DNA of 39,594 nucleotides. It comes from an uncultured Lachnospiraceae bacterium (GTDB lineage: Bacteria; Bacillota; Clostridia; Lachnospirales; Lachnospiraceae). Positions 18,596 through 25,875 of the stretch are shown here, piece after piece. The notes under the pieces are model-generated. The model saw only the letters and a program-made list of their open reading frames with translations, was not told the origin of the DNA and searched no databases. The DNA lies in assembly GCA_945609985.1 (NCBI GenBank), contig CALYZQ010000012.1:1-39594 (forward strand), given 5' to 3'. Made by a program: the position numbers and the translations under genes. Every line of letters starts with the position of its first letter. Within the stretch, counting starts at the first letter, position 1.

Positions 18596-20122
18596 TTACT
18601 TCACCTTTTTAAAGCGGATTGCCATGTAGGGGCGTCCCGGTAAATCAATCCTAAACTTTCCTTGGAACACACCACGCTTTTCGATGGTCATATTCCAGGT
18701 GTCAATCACCTCAACCTCGTATACATCCTCAAATTCAAATTTCTTGTAGGAGGGCTGCATAAAGCTGTAGTAATAAATAAAGTAGGTCTTGTTTGCCCGC
18801 TCGGTTTCATCCTGGGGCATGGCAATAACACCGTTGTAGTCAAACTTTGCATCAGAGGTCAGTCCCAGACCCGGGGTCTCGCAGAGAATGTCATAAAGGA
18901 ACCGGAAACGTTTCCAGCTCTCTCCCTTAAGCTTTCCGCCATGGGACCACCAAAGTACCCTGTCCTCGCTCTCATAGGTTTCACCGTGTCCGGGATAACC
19001 GCCGCGCATCGCACACTCCCAGAAACGTCTCACCATCTCCTGTCCGGTAATATTTCCCCAGAAATGAGGGATATCTCCCTCGTATGCCATCTCGTCAATC
19101 ACCACCGGCTTTTTGTAAGTATCGCGCCATTCGTTGGTAAGCTCCGCCGTCTTGTAAATGTCCTGACGCTGAATGGAGCAGTGGGTAATCCAAGGGCGGG
19201 TATAATCATAAAAAGGAATACAGTTGTGGATGGAGCGAAGGTGTCCGTAAGGGTCCTTCTCACACAAAATATTGCCGAAGCGGTCCCAGTCCTCTTCCTT
19301 TTTCTGAAGCAGGTCATACTCGTTTGCAAGGGACCACCAGATATTATGAAAGGCAGAAAAACGTGCCACAATATACTTTACATATAAATCATCCTGTTCC
19401 TTACTCATCACGGAAAAGCCCCATCTGTCGTAAGGGTGGAACATAATCAAATCTGCCTGAATTCCTAACTTCGAAAGTTCCGCAATACACCACTCAATAT
19501 GTCTGAAATGCGCCGGGTTAAAGCAAGTGAAATCCCATGTATTGTTCTCAAGGGGATTCTTGGTATAATCCCAGAAATTATCCTCCGTCAGCACGGAGTT
19601 ATCCATGGGCGTACCCACGTAAGGGTAGGAGCGGGGCTCCTTGAAATTGTAATCGTAGTGCTTGGGGAAAATACAAAAGCGGATTTTATTGAAGCCTGTA
19701 TTTGCAAGACTCTTTAACGTCTCAGCAATGCGCTCGTCGTTTTCAAGCTCCCACACATAGCAGGTGGTTCCCACGGAATAATAGGGAGTTTTGTCTGCAT
19801 ACCGGAAATGATAGGTGTCCGCCACCTGCACGGGACCGTGATTTCCTTCCTTTGCGGAAAGTACTGTAAATTCTCCTGTCACGGGCTCCGCATCATCGCG
19901 ATAGCTTCCGGTTATGGAATATCGGTAGCTGCCCTCATAGGATGGCATAAAGCGCACCTTGTATACGCCTTCACCGTCATAAAAGCCCTCCGCTTTTACC
20001 TCCTCCCTCTCTCCGGTAAACACACCGGTAATAGTATAATCCACAAAAGGGTTGCCCTCCGTCTTTCCGGTAAGAGTAACCTCAAACACATCATATTTTG
20101 CAACCTGCTGCATGTTATTCAT
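18596..20122 (-). CDS. DUF5060/DUF4038/DUF5605 glycoside-hydrolase-like protein
   Basis: The 508-residue cytoplasmic protein (no signal peptide) has an N-terminal beta-sandwich of DUF5060 type (about 8-88), a TIM-barrel of the DUF4038 / apiosidase-like type (about 100-420) and a C-terminal beta domain (DUF5605, about 430-508). Likely catalytic acids are Glu268 in WWSLANEYD and Glu344 in VIDEMAYEGD, located at the ends of two barrel strands as in clan-A glycosidases. It should act on an imported oligosaccharide, possibly plant cell-wall derived. GGAGG is 8 bases before the ATG. It is divergent from two esterase genes across a 188-base promoter region, consistent with joint breakdown of an acylated glycan. 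Confidence 0.85.
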   Translation of the reverse strand: MNNMQQVAKYDVFEVTLTGKTEGNPFVDYTITGVFTGEREEVKAEGFYDGEGVYKVRFMPSYEGSYRYSITGSYRDDAEPVTGEFTVLSAKEGNHGPVQVADTYHFRYADKTPYYSVGTTCYVWELENDERIAETLKSLANTGFNKIRFCIFPKHYDYNFKEPRSYPYVGTPMDNSVLTEDNFWDYTKNPLENNTWDFTCFNPAHFRHIEWCIAELSKLGIQADLIMFHPYDRWGFSVMSKEQDDLYVKYIVARFSAFHNIWWSLANEYDLLQKKEEDWDRFGNILCEKDPYGHLRSIHNCIPFYDYTRPWITHCSIQRQDIYKTAELTNEWRDTYKKPVVIDEMAYEGDIPHFWGNITGQEMVRRFWECAMRGGYPGHGETYESEDRVLWWSHGGKLKGESWKRFRFLYDILCETPGLGLTSDAKFDYNGVIAMPQDETERANKTYFIYYYSFMQPSYKKFEFEDVYEVEVIDTWNMTIEKRGVFQGKFRIDLPGRPYMAIRFKKVK

Positions 20123-20181
20123 CCTGCATACCTCCGAAACCTGTTTTCATTACTACCTCCAACATTCTTTGAATTACTTTC

Positions 20182-20210
20182 AAGGCAGTATCCACACTGC
20201 CTTTATTATA
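20182..20210 (-). promoter_or_regulatory. Promoter -10 and operator-like palindrome of the DUF5605 gene
   Basis: On the minus strand TATAAT (20205-20210) is followed at once by the perfect inverted repeat AAGGCAGT / ACTGCCTT (arms 20182-20189 and 20196-20203, 6-base loop). The expected start point, near 20198, falls inside the repeat, which fits a repressor site or a 5' hairpin on the transcript. No convincing -35 is seen. Confidence 0.5.
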
Positions 20211-20244
20211 CCAAAATAGGATAGTGATTGTATAGTAAAATCAT

Positions 20245-20273
20245 TTGACTTTCTGCCCCATTCCTAGTACCAT
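20245..20273 (+). promoter_or_regulatory. Promoter of the tandem esterase operon
   Basis: TTGACT (20245-20250) and TACCAT (20268-20273) are separated by 17 bases, about 38 bases before the first esterase ATG. GAAGGAGG precedes that ATG. Confidence 0.5.
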
Positions 20274-20310
20274 TTATTATGTATAAAAAAGAAATTGAAG
20301 GAGGATTCAA

Positions 20311-21096
20311 ATGGGAGTAGTAAGATACACATTTTACTCACAGGCTCTGGGCGAGCAGACCAATATCATGGCCATCGTTCCTACCTACGAGCCTTGGAGA
20401 CACACAGAGGGTTGCAAGAAATTTTACGGCAATTACGAAAAGAAAAAAACACTGTACCTGCTGCACGGCGGTTCTGATGACAGTACCCTTTACCTGCGCA
20501 GAACCTGCATCGAGGAATATGCTTACGAGAGAGACCTTGTCGTTATTTTCCCCGAGGTGCGCAACAGCTTTTACGGCAACATGGTGCATGGTAAGAATTA
20601 CTTCACCTACCTTACCGAGGAGCTTCCCAAGATTGTGGAAAACCTGTTCCCCGTATCTACCAAGAGCGAGGACCGCTATGTACTGGGTAATTCCATGGGC
20701 TCTCACGGTTCCTTTAAGTGGGCACTGAACAGACCCGACTTCTTTGCTGCAGCCGTAGGTATGTCCGGCGCAGGCGATTTGGAGGAGCTGGGCTTCTATG
20801 ACCGTATGCCCGACCGCGTAATTAATTCCTTCGGTACTCTGGAAGAGTACAGGGGCAGCTACAACGACTTTAAGTACCTCTACAACAAGCATCTTGCAGA
20901 GGGTACCAAAATGCCCAGACTTTATGCATGCTGCGGTACCGAGGACAGCTTCTACCCGGGTGCCAAGAAATTTGCTGAGGATGCAAAGGCTAAGGGCGTG
21001 CCTATTCTCTTTGAAGAGGGCGAAGGCGGACACACATGGAGCTTCTGGGACAAGTGGCTTCCGATTATGTTGGATCACATGCTGAAGGAGGACTAG
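20311..21096 (+). CDS. Esterase D / feruloyl-esterase-like alpha/beta hydrolase 1
   Basis: The 261-residue enzyme has no signal peptide. It shows the alpha/beta-hydrolase landmarks of the esterase D (putative esterase) family: oxyanion loop YLLHGGSDD, nucleophile Ser128 in GNSMGSHG, Asp212 in CGTEDSF and His241 in GGHTW. It should cleave an acyl ester, perhaps an acetyl or feruloyl group on a sugar. GGAGG lies 8 bases upstream of ATG 20311. The second esterase begins only 4 bases after its stop, so they form one transcript. Codon use is biased to the preferred C/G-ending set relative to neighbours, suggesting strong expression. Confidence 0.88.
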   Translation: MGVVRYTFYSQALGEQTNIMAIVPTYEPWRHTEGCKKFYGNYEKKKTLYLLHGGSDDSTLYLRRTCIEEYAYERDLVVIFPEVRNSFYGNMVHGKNYFTYLTEELPKIVENLFPVSTKSEDRYVLGNSMGSHGSFKWALNRPDFFAAAVGMSGAGDLEELGFYDRMPDRVINSFGTLEEYRGSYNDFKYLYNKHLAEGTKMPRLYACCGTEDSFYPGAKKFAEDAKAKGVPILFEEGEGGHTWSFWDKWLPIMLDHMLKED

Positions 21097-21100
21097 GACG

Positions 21101-21871
21101 ATGGGAATGCTTCATTTTGACTATTTATCACAGATTTTAGGTTATCACACCAATATTTACTTTATTCTGCCCGCTTGTACTCATGAGGGCAAGGAGCCTG
21201 CTGCCACCCTGTATCTTTTGCACGGCGGCGGAGGAAATGGACTGGATTGGATCCGCTATACCGCTATTGAGCGCTATGCAGACAAGCACAATATTGCAGT
21301 GGTTATGCCCGAGGTGGACGGAAGCTGCTTCTATGCAGATATGAAACACGGCTATGACTACTTTACATACTTAAAGGACGAGGTAGTAGCGGTTGCAGAA
21401 GGACTTCTCCCTGTAAACAAAACTGCTGACAAGAGACTGGTTGCCGGTCTTTCCATGGGTGGCTACGGCGCTTTCAAGTGGGCATTTAACTGTCCTGATT
21501 TCTTTAGCGCGGCCGCAAACTTATCCGGAATTTCCTTTATTATGGATATCTTTAGTGGGGAAGGCTTTGCTGCCAAGAGCGTGAATGACAAGTGCGGCGT
21601 TGTGGCACTTGATTGGGGCAGCTTAGAAGAGCTTCAGGGAAGCATGAGTGATTCCAAGGAATGGATTGACCGCTCCGTAAGAGAGGGTATCAAACTGCCC
21701 AAGCTTTTCGCTGCTATCGGCACCGAGGATTACAGCTACAAGCTCTCTCAGGATTATCTGAAATACTGCAAGGAGCAGGGCGTAGAAGTGCACTACGAAG
21801 AAATGCCCGGACAGCATGAGTGGATTGTTTGGGATACTATGATTGACAGATTTTTGGAGTGGGCTCTGTAA
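21101..21871 (+). CDS. Esterase D / feruloyl-esterase-like alpha/beta hydrolase 2
   Basis: This 256-residue paralogue of the preceding gene keeps the same triad: Ser118 in GLSMGGYG, Asp210 in IGTEDYSY and His239 in PGQHEW, with oxyanion loop YLLHGGGGN. The two proteins share FKWA(F/L)N(R/C)PDFF after the nucleophile but differ in the lid region, so they probably take different acylated substrates. It is cytoplasmic and is followed by a strong terminator at 21888, which closes the two-gene operon. Confidence 0.88.
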   Translation: MGMLHFDYLSQILGYHTNIYFILPACTHEGKEPAATLYLLHGGGGNGLDWIRYTAIERYADKHNIAVVMPEVDGSCFYADMKHGYDYFTYLKDEVVAVAEGLLPVNKTADKRLVAGLSMGGYGAFKWAFNCPDFFSAAANLSGISFIMDIFSGEGFAAKSVNDKCGVVALDWGSLEELQGSMSDSKEWIDRSVREGIKLPKLFAAIGTEDYSYKLSQDYLKYCKEQGVEVHYEEMPGQHEWIVWDTMIDRFLEWAL

Positions 21872-21887
21872 TGTAATATAGTTATGT

Positions 21888-21921
21888 GAAAGCCTGTGGA
21901 ACTTAGTTCTACGGGCTTTTT
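21888..21921 (+). terminator. Intrinsic terminator of the esterase operon
   Basis: GAAAGCCTGTGGAAC pairs with GTTCTACGGGCTTT, closing a short loop and followed by a T run, 16 bases after the second esterase stop. Confidence 0.8.
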
Positions 21922-21957
21922 CATTGCATGACAGGGCCGCTTCCGCCCCTTGCCACG

Positions 21958-22576
21958 CTATGAAAAATCGCTAATTTCCTTCGTACAACAAACTATCATA
22001 TACACCGCCAGCGTGACAACAATCACACTGATTCCGCCGCCGGTTGCCATAATCATAATCTGCTGATTCTTAGGAGACATATCTCCTCCAAACTGCGCAA
22101 ACATGGCAGTTTCCAGAAACAGCATGGAGAACAGGGCAGCCGCCAGCTTAATAATTTTGGAGATGGACATAAGAGGGCTTTTATACTTACGGTATTTCAC
22201 CATCTCGACTATGGCTGTGGTGGTAATGTAGAAGGTATATAATGCCATCACATAAATTAAGATTCCCTGATATGCAAAGCCCCGGTTATGATAGACCATC
22301 ATAAGGACAGCGCCTGACAGAGCAAGATTCACCGTCATCAGTATGTAAGCACAGCGACGGGCAAGCTTAAGCTCAGCCAGACGCTGTTTTCCAATGGGAT
22401 TTCTCCTTGCATAACGAACCAGCAGGAAACGCATAAATAACATATGCTACTGGGTGAGTCTCCCAACCCTTTACAAAAACAGCCACAAGTGCCACTGCAC
22501 TAAAAACCGTCAGTATAATAATCAGCCACAGCGGCGGAAATAAGAGTTTTTTGCCGATTGCCTTCCCATCCTTCAT
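21958..22576 (-). pseudogene. Integral membrane protein gene with internal deletion and frameshift
   Basis: ATG 22576 (GGAGG 7 bases upstream) opens MKDGKAIGKKLLFPPLWLIIILTVFSAVALVAVFVKGWETHPVAYVIY, encoding one membrane helix, and then falls out of frame near 22440. A second frame begins there with FMRFLLVRYARRNPIGKQRL and runs through four membrane helices to 21958. As I recall the family, intact members are uncharacterised multi-spanning proteins with about 100 more residues between these two blocks. The parts in place match the two ends, so I infer a deletion of roughly 300 bases that also shifted the frame. Whether either fragment is translated is unknown. Confidence 0.65.
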
Positions 22577-22609
22577 GTCAAAACCTCCGAATGTCATAGT
22601 ATTGGTTTT

Positions 22610-22641
22610 AGTATAACATGGAAATGTTAAAGTTTTGTTAA
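22610..22641 (-). promoter_or_regulatory. Promoter with paired TTAACA boxes before the membrane pseudogene
   Basis: On the minus strand TTAACA occurs at 22636-22641 and 22625-22630, five bases apart, followed by -10 TATACT (22610-22615). The pair covers the expected -35 position, like PhoP (Pho-box) sites in Firmicutes. Confidence 0.45.
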
Positions 22642-22658
22642 CGTTTTATGTTTACCCA

Positions 22659-24356
22659 TCACATCTCTTCCGGACATTCCATGCCCAATAGTCCGCACGC
22701 CTCACATAATACCTTTTGAACAATATCTGTCAAGAGCAATCGTGCCATTTTCTCTGTATCCTCTGCCTGCAAAATACTGCAATCATGGTAGAATTTGTTA
22801 AAGGCAGTTGCCAATGCAATCACGTACCGCGCCACGATGGACGGTTCATATTTTTCTGCCGCACTCATCACCGCATCCTCATATCCTGCCAACACCTTTA
22901 TCAAATTGTAGGATGCATCATCCGTCAGAGCAGTGTAATTTATTTCACCAGCCTCAATCTGTTTTCCGAACTTGCGCAACACACTCTTGGCACGGGCATA
23001 GGTATACTGTGCATAAGGGCCGGTTGTACCTTCAAAATTCAGAACCTCCTTCCAGGAGAACTCCACATTTTTAATTCGCTGGTTAAACAAATCATGGAAA
23101 ATAATGGCTCCCACGCCAACCTTCTTTGCGATTGCGTCCTTATGGGTCAGGGAGGGATTTTTTTCTATGATGGCATTGTACGCACGCTCTATTGCCTCCT
23201 TCAGAATATCCTCTGCATAGATGATATTTCCGTTACGTGTAGAGAGCTTTTCTCCTGCAAAGCTTACCAAACCGTAAGGAATATGAACCAGACCGTCACT
23301 CCAATCGTATCCCATCACTTCAATGGCTGTAAAAATCTGCTTAAAGTGTAGTGACTGCTCCAATCCAGTTACATATAAGCATTTGTCAAAGTTATATTGT
23401 TCCTTACGGTATAAAATTGCGGCGATATCACGGGAATGATAAATGGAGCCACCGCCACTTTTGATAATCAGACAGGGCGGCATATTATATTTTTCCAAAT
23501 CTATTACCTGCGCACCCTGACTTTCCACCAACAGATTCTTTTCCTTCAGTTGCTCTACCAGCGCAGGCACCTTGTCACGATAGAAACTCTCTCCAAGGTA
23601 GGAATCAAAGGATATCCCCAGCAAATCATAGACGCGCTCAAATTCAACCATACTGATTTCCTTAAACCAGTTCCAAATCTTAAGTGCCTCCGGATCATTC
23701 TGCTCCATCTTCACAAACCATTCCCGAGCCTCTACGATTAGGTTTTCATTGTTCTTTGCCTCATCATTAAATTTCACATAAATACGCAGTAATTCTTCTA
23801 TGCCCTTTTCCTTTACCTGCTCCTCACTGCTCCATAATTTATATGCCACAATCAATTTGCCAAACTGAGTCCCCCAGTCGCCTAAGTGATTGATTCGAAC
23901 CACTTTATAGCCTAATTTCTCATAAATCTTATACAGGGAATTTCCGATAACCGTGGTACGCAGGTGCCCAACATGAAAGTTTTTGGCAATATTGGGAGAA
24001 GAGTAATCCATACATACCGTTTTCCCCACACCGCTTTGTGTCACTCCATAATGCTCCTTCTGCAGCATCTCAAAACACTTCTTTACAAATACATCCCGCT
24101 TCAGGTAGATATTGCAATACGCTCCTACATTCTCCGCCTTTTCAATCCCCAGCACATCCTTCTGTTCCTTCAGCTTATCCACAAGTTCTGATGCAATCAA
24201 AGCCGGATTCTTACGCATTTTCTTTGCCATCACAAAACAGGGCAATGCCAGGTCACCCATTGTTTCCTCCGGCGGAATCTCCATTGTTTTAAGCAGCTCC
24301 TCCTCCGACACATTCTCTAATACCTCTGATAAATACTGACAAATCTTCTTTTTCAT
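22659..24356 (-). CDS. argS: Arginyl-tRNA synthetase
   Basis: The 565-residue class I synthetase charges tRNA-Arg. It has the N-terminal Arg-tRNA synthetase domain, the HIGH-type motif in SSPNIAKNFHVGHLRTT, the ArgRS-typical INHLGDWGTQFG, a degenerate KMSKS region (GEKLSTRNGN) and the C-terminal DALR anticodon-binding domain (GPYAQYTYARAKSVLRK and following). The start ATG 24356 has GGAGG 5 bases upstream; an upstream extension to 24410 would run through the terminator region and has no ribosome site. It is preceded by an Arg-rich leader peptide and an attenuator (24394-24579), so expression should rise when charged tRNA-Arg is scarce. Confidence 0.96.
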   Translation of the reverse strand: MKKKICQYLSEVLENVSEEELLKTMEIPPEETMGDLALPCFVMAKKMRKNPALIASELVDKLKEQKDVLGIEKAENVGAYCNIYLKRDVFVKKCFEMLQKEHYGVTQSGVGKTVCMDYSSPNIAKNFHVGHLRTTVIGNSLYKIYEKLGYKVVRINHLGDWGTQFGKLIVAYKLWSSEEQVKEKGIEELLRIYVKFNDEAKNNENLIVEAREWFVKMEQNDPEALKIWNWFKEISMVEFERVYDLLGISFDSYLGESFYRDKVPALVEQLKEKNLLVESQGAQVIDLEKYNMPPCLIIKSGGGSIYHSRDIAAILYRKEQYNFDKCLYVTGLEQSLHFKQIFTAIEVMGYDWSDGLVHIPYGLVSFAGEKLSTRNGNIIYAEDILKEAIERAYNAIIEKNPSLTHKDAIAKKVGVGAIIFHDLFNQRIKNVEFSWKEVLNFEGTTGPYAQYTYARAKSVLRKFGKQIEAGEINYTALTDDASYNLIKVLAGYEDAVMSAAEKYEPSIVARYVIALATAFNKFYHDCSILQAEDTEKMARLLLTDIVQKVLCEACGLLGMECPEEM

Positions 24357-24393
24357 AGTAACCTCCATTGATTTCGAATTATTTGGAATCGGA

Positions 24394-24444
24394 TAAAAAA
24401 AGAACCGCAATGGAATTAGCTTGTGCTAAAACTATTACGGTTCT
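24394..24444 (-). terminator. Attenuator terminator of argS
   Basis: On the minus strand AGAACCGTAAT pairs with ATTGCGGTTCT (one G-T pair), with an inner TTAGC/GCTAA stem, followed by a run of seven T. It ends 38 bases before the argS ATG and 27 bases before its ribosome site, inside the transcript that starts at the leader promoter. Confidence 0.85.
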
Positions 24445-24526
24445 GTATCTACAACATTTATAAACAGTAACCGCATAGAAACAGGACGTACACCCTTGTA
24501 ACCATGCGGAAAACAATGATTACAAG
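24438..24526 (-). promoter_or_regulatory. Competing pairings of the argS leader RNA
   Basis: Three overlapping stems can be drawn on the minus-strand RNA. Stem A: CTTGTAA (24520-24526, containing the leader stop codon) with TTACAAG (24495-24501). Stem B: CCGCAT (24504-24509) with ATGCGG (24471-24476); CCGCAT lies in the loop of stem A. Stem C: CGGTTACTGT (24464-24473) with ACAGAACCG (24438-24446, one bulge), which uses the 5' arm of the terminator. A excludes B, B excludes C, and C excludes the terminator, which is the logic of ribosome-controlled attenuation. Confidence 0.7.
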
Positions 24527-24579
24527 AGCTTACGTCTTCTTTCTCTGCGTCTTAATCTGTTCATAAAAAATGTGTTCAT
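24520..24579 (-). CDS. Arg-rich leader peptide of argS
   Basis: This 19-codon frame reads MNTFFMNRLRRRERRRKLL, with GAGGA about 7 bases before the ATG. Eight of the nine residues that vary most from its left-edge paralogue lie in the block R-x-R-R-R-E-R-R-R, so Arg codons (AGA, CGC, CGT) fill positions 8-16. It sits between a strong promoter and the argS attenuator. Ribosome stalling at these codons when charged tRNA-Arg is low would leave stem A free to form and permit read-through into argS. The sequence supports the peptide and structures; the regulatory direction is inference from attenuator logic. Confidence 0.8.
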   Translation of the reverse strand: MNTFFMNRLRRRERRRKLL

Positions 24580-24609
24580 ACTTTTATCCTCGTTAATTTG
24601 ATAATTAGG

Positions 24610-24638
24610 AATATAGCACATAAAATAGAGGATTGCAA
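24610..24638 (-). promoter_or_regulatory. Promoter of the argS leader
   Basis: TTGCAA (24633-24638) and TATATT (24610-24615) are separated by 17 bases on the minus strand, with TG one base before the -10. The TGTGC-TATA core and the spacing equal those of the left-edge leader promoter at 104-132. Confidence 0.75.
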
Positions 24639-24645
24639 CATTTTT

Positions 24646-25011
24646 TTATGTACTCATGATTTTATCACTGAGTTCCATGATTTGATCCGCATATTTCATT
24701 CTGCGAACACTAAGATATTTCTTATATATGGGATAATTAGCGATTGTCATCACCATTCCCACAACTCCGATGATAATGCCTGGAACCATTGGATTATCAA
24801 CACCAATGGTGGAACCGATATCCGTCATTACAAGACTCATGCCGCTTCCCATAATAATTGCGCTGATGCTGCCAAATACATAAGCAAATACATTTACCGG
24901 ACGCTTTACCTTCGCATCCAATTCCTTCAATTCATCCAACTGAGTGTGTTCCTTTTCTGTGTACTGTGTACGGATTTTTTGTACGAGAAATTCCTGATCG
25001 TTTTTGTTCAT
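24646..25011 (-). CDS. Two-helix membrane protein of unknown function, paralogue of next gene
   Basis: The 121-residue protein has a charged N-terminal part (IRTQYTEKEHTQLDELKELDAKVKRP), two hydrophobic helices (about 38-62 and 74-96) and a short basic tail with PIYKKYLSVRRMKYADQIMEL. It aligns with the 128-residue gene upstream over the whole length (LDELK-LD, PGIIIG-G, YPIY-K-Y). The family is common in Lachnospiraceae, and some database entries call it dihydropteridine reductase, which nothing in the sequence supports. It lies just upstream of the argS leader promoter, with no terminator seen between. Confidence 0.7.
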   Translation of the reverse strand: MNKNDQEFLVQKIRTQYTEKEHTQLDELKELDAKVKRPVNVFAYVFGSISAIIMGSGMSLVMTDIGSTIGVDNPMVPGIIIGVVGMVMTIANYPIYKKYLSVRRMKYADQIMELSDKIMST

Positions 25012-25105
25012 TGTCTTTACCTCTTTCTTTCTGTTTTAATCACATGGTACAATTTCATTGTTTTAATATGTTTTATAAATTGTTTCTATTTTGTTAAAAT
25101 GTAAG

Positions 25106-25492
25106 TTACATTTCTTTGGAAAGCTCTTCTGCAAGTTCCAATATTCTCGGTGCATGCTTTTCTTTGGTTTTACGGTATATCGCACGGTATATGGGGTAGC
25201 TGACCGCCATACCTGCCATTCCTATCATACCCAGCAGTATGCCAAGAGCTATAATCCATGCTCCGCTTCCAACTACCTGCATGGCAAGACACATTCCCAA
25301 ACCGAATATCAAAAGACTACCGATACCTATACAGAGTGATTCCACCATTCCGGAGTTTTGAACTACCCGGTCAAGCCGCTTGAGTTCATCTAATTTGCTC
25401 TCACCCTGGGGCAGATATTTCTTTCGGATTTCCTGTATCTCTTTTGCTTCTTTTTCTGAATATTTGTAACTGAATGTATTTTCCTGATTCAT
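25106..25492 (-). CDS. Two-helix membrane protein of unknown function
   Basis: The 128-residue protein starts with a soluble segment (FSYKYSEKEAKEIQEIRKKYLP, then SKLDELKRLD), followed by two membrane helices (about 50-72 and 78-102) and a soluble tail (HAPRILELAEELSKEM). It shares this plan with the gene at 24646. It is 20 bases downstream of the 71-residue repeat protein gene and should be co-transcribed with it. Function unknown; the shared plan suggests that the two paralogues form a heteromeric membrane complex. Confidence 0.7.
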   Translation of the reverse strand: MNQENTFSYKYSEKEAKEIQEIRKKYLPQGESKLDELKRLDRVVQNSGMVESLCIGIGSLLIFGLGMCLAMQVVGSGAWIIALGILLGMIGMAGMAVSYPIYRAIYRKTKEKHAPRILELAEELSKEM

Positions 25493-25512
25493 ATTCCTAC
25501 TCCAAACACTTC

Positions 25513-25728
25513 TTACTTTTCTCGAGAGAGTCTTTTCTTAGCATCTTCAACTGATTTGCCTTCTTTGGTAAAGAGCTTTTCCACACACTTGTCCGATACC
25601 TTATTAAAACCATCAACAGCTCCCTTTTCGATTTTCTTGTAGCCTTCCACTACACCATTCTCAATTTTCTTGTAACCCTCTACTACAGCCTCTGCAATCT
25701 TTTCATTTGCTTCTACGAATTTTGACAT
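25513..25728 (-). CDS. 71-aa amphipathic protein with 11-residue repeats
   Basis: Residues 14-46 form three consecutive 11-residue repeats: AVVEGYKKIEN, GVVEGYKKIEK and GAVDGFNKVSD. The DNA repeats as well. Eleven-residue repeats with alternating acidic and basic residues on a hydrophobic face form amphipathic helices that lie on lipid surfaces, as in alpha-synuclein, perilipins and some LEA proteins. The C-terminus is highly charged (KSVEDAKKRLSREK). It heads the set of small membrane-protein genes at 24646-25728 and has paired TTAACA boxes upstream (25800-25816). I do not recognise a named family. Confidence 0.7.
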   Translation of the reverse strand: MSKFVEANEKIAEAVVEGYKKIENGVVEGYKKIEKGAVDGFNKVSDKCVEKLFTKEGKSVEDAKKRLSREK

Positions 25729-25799
25729 TGTAATTATCTCCTTTTCTTGATTTTATGGTTTGATTGTAGCTTGAGATTGTTTGTGAGATTTTTGAGAAA

Positions 25800-25816
25800 T
25801 GTTAAAGAAATGTTAA
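25800..25816 (-). promoter_or_regulatory. Paired TTAACA boxes upstream of the repeat-protein operon
   Basis: On the minus strand TTAACA occurs at 25811-25816 and 25800-25805, five bases apart (11-base period), the same arrangement as at 22625-22641. The left box overlaps the T run of the terminator at 25815. A matching -10 is not clear (TACAAT at 25763-25768 lies too far away). Confidence 0.4.
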
Positions 25817-25853
25817 AAAACAAGGGCTATGAAAATTTTTCACAACCCTTGTT
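25815..25853 (-). terminator. Intrinsic terminator of the NifX-like gene
   Basis: AACAAGGG pairs with CCCTTGTT around an A/T-rich inner stem, followed on the minus strand by a run of six T. It lies 23 bases after the stop of the gene at 25876. Confidence 0.8.
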
Positions 25854-25875
25854 ACTCTATTCTTTTAATTTATTA

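Noticed and set aside
20338-21078. 246-codon frame opposite esterase 1
   Set aside because: Shadow of a gene with a complete catalytic triad; no domain, start signal or conserved pattern on this strand.
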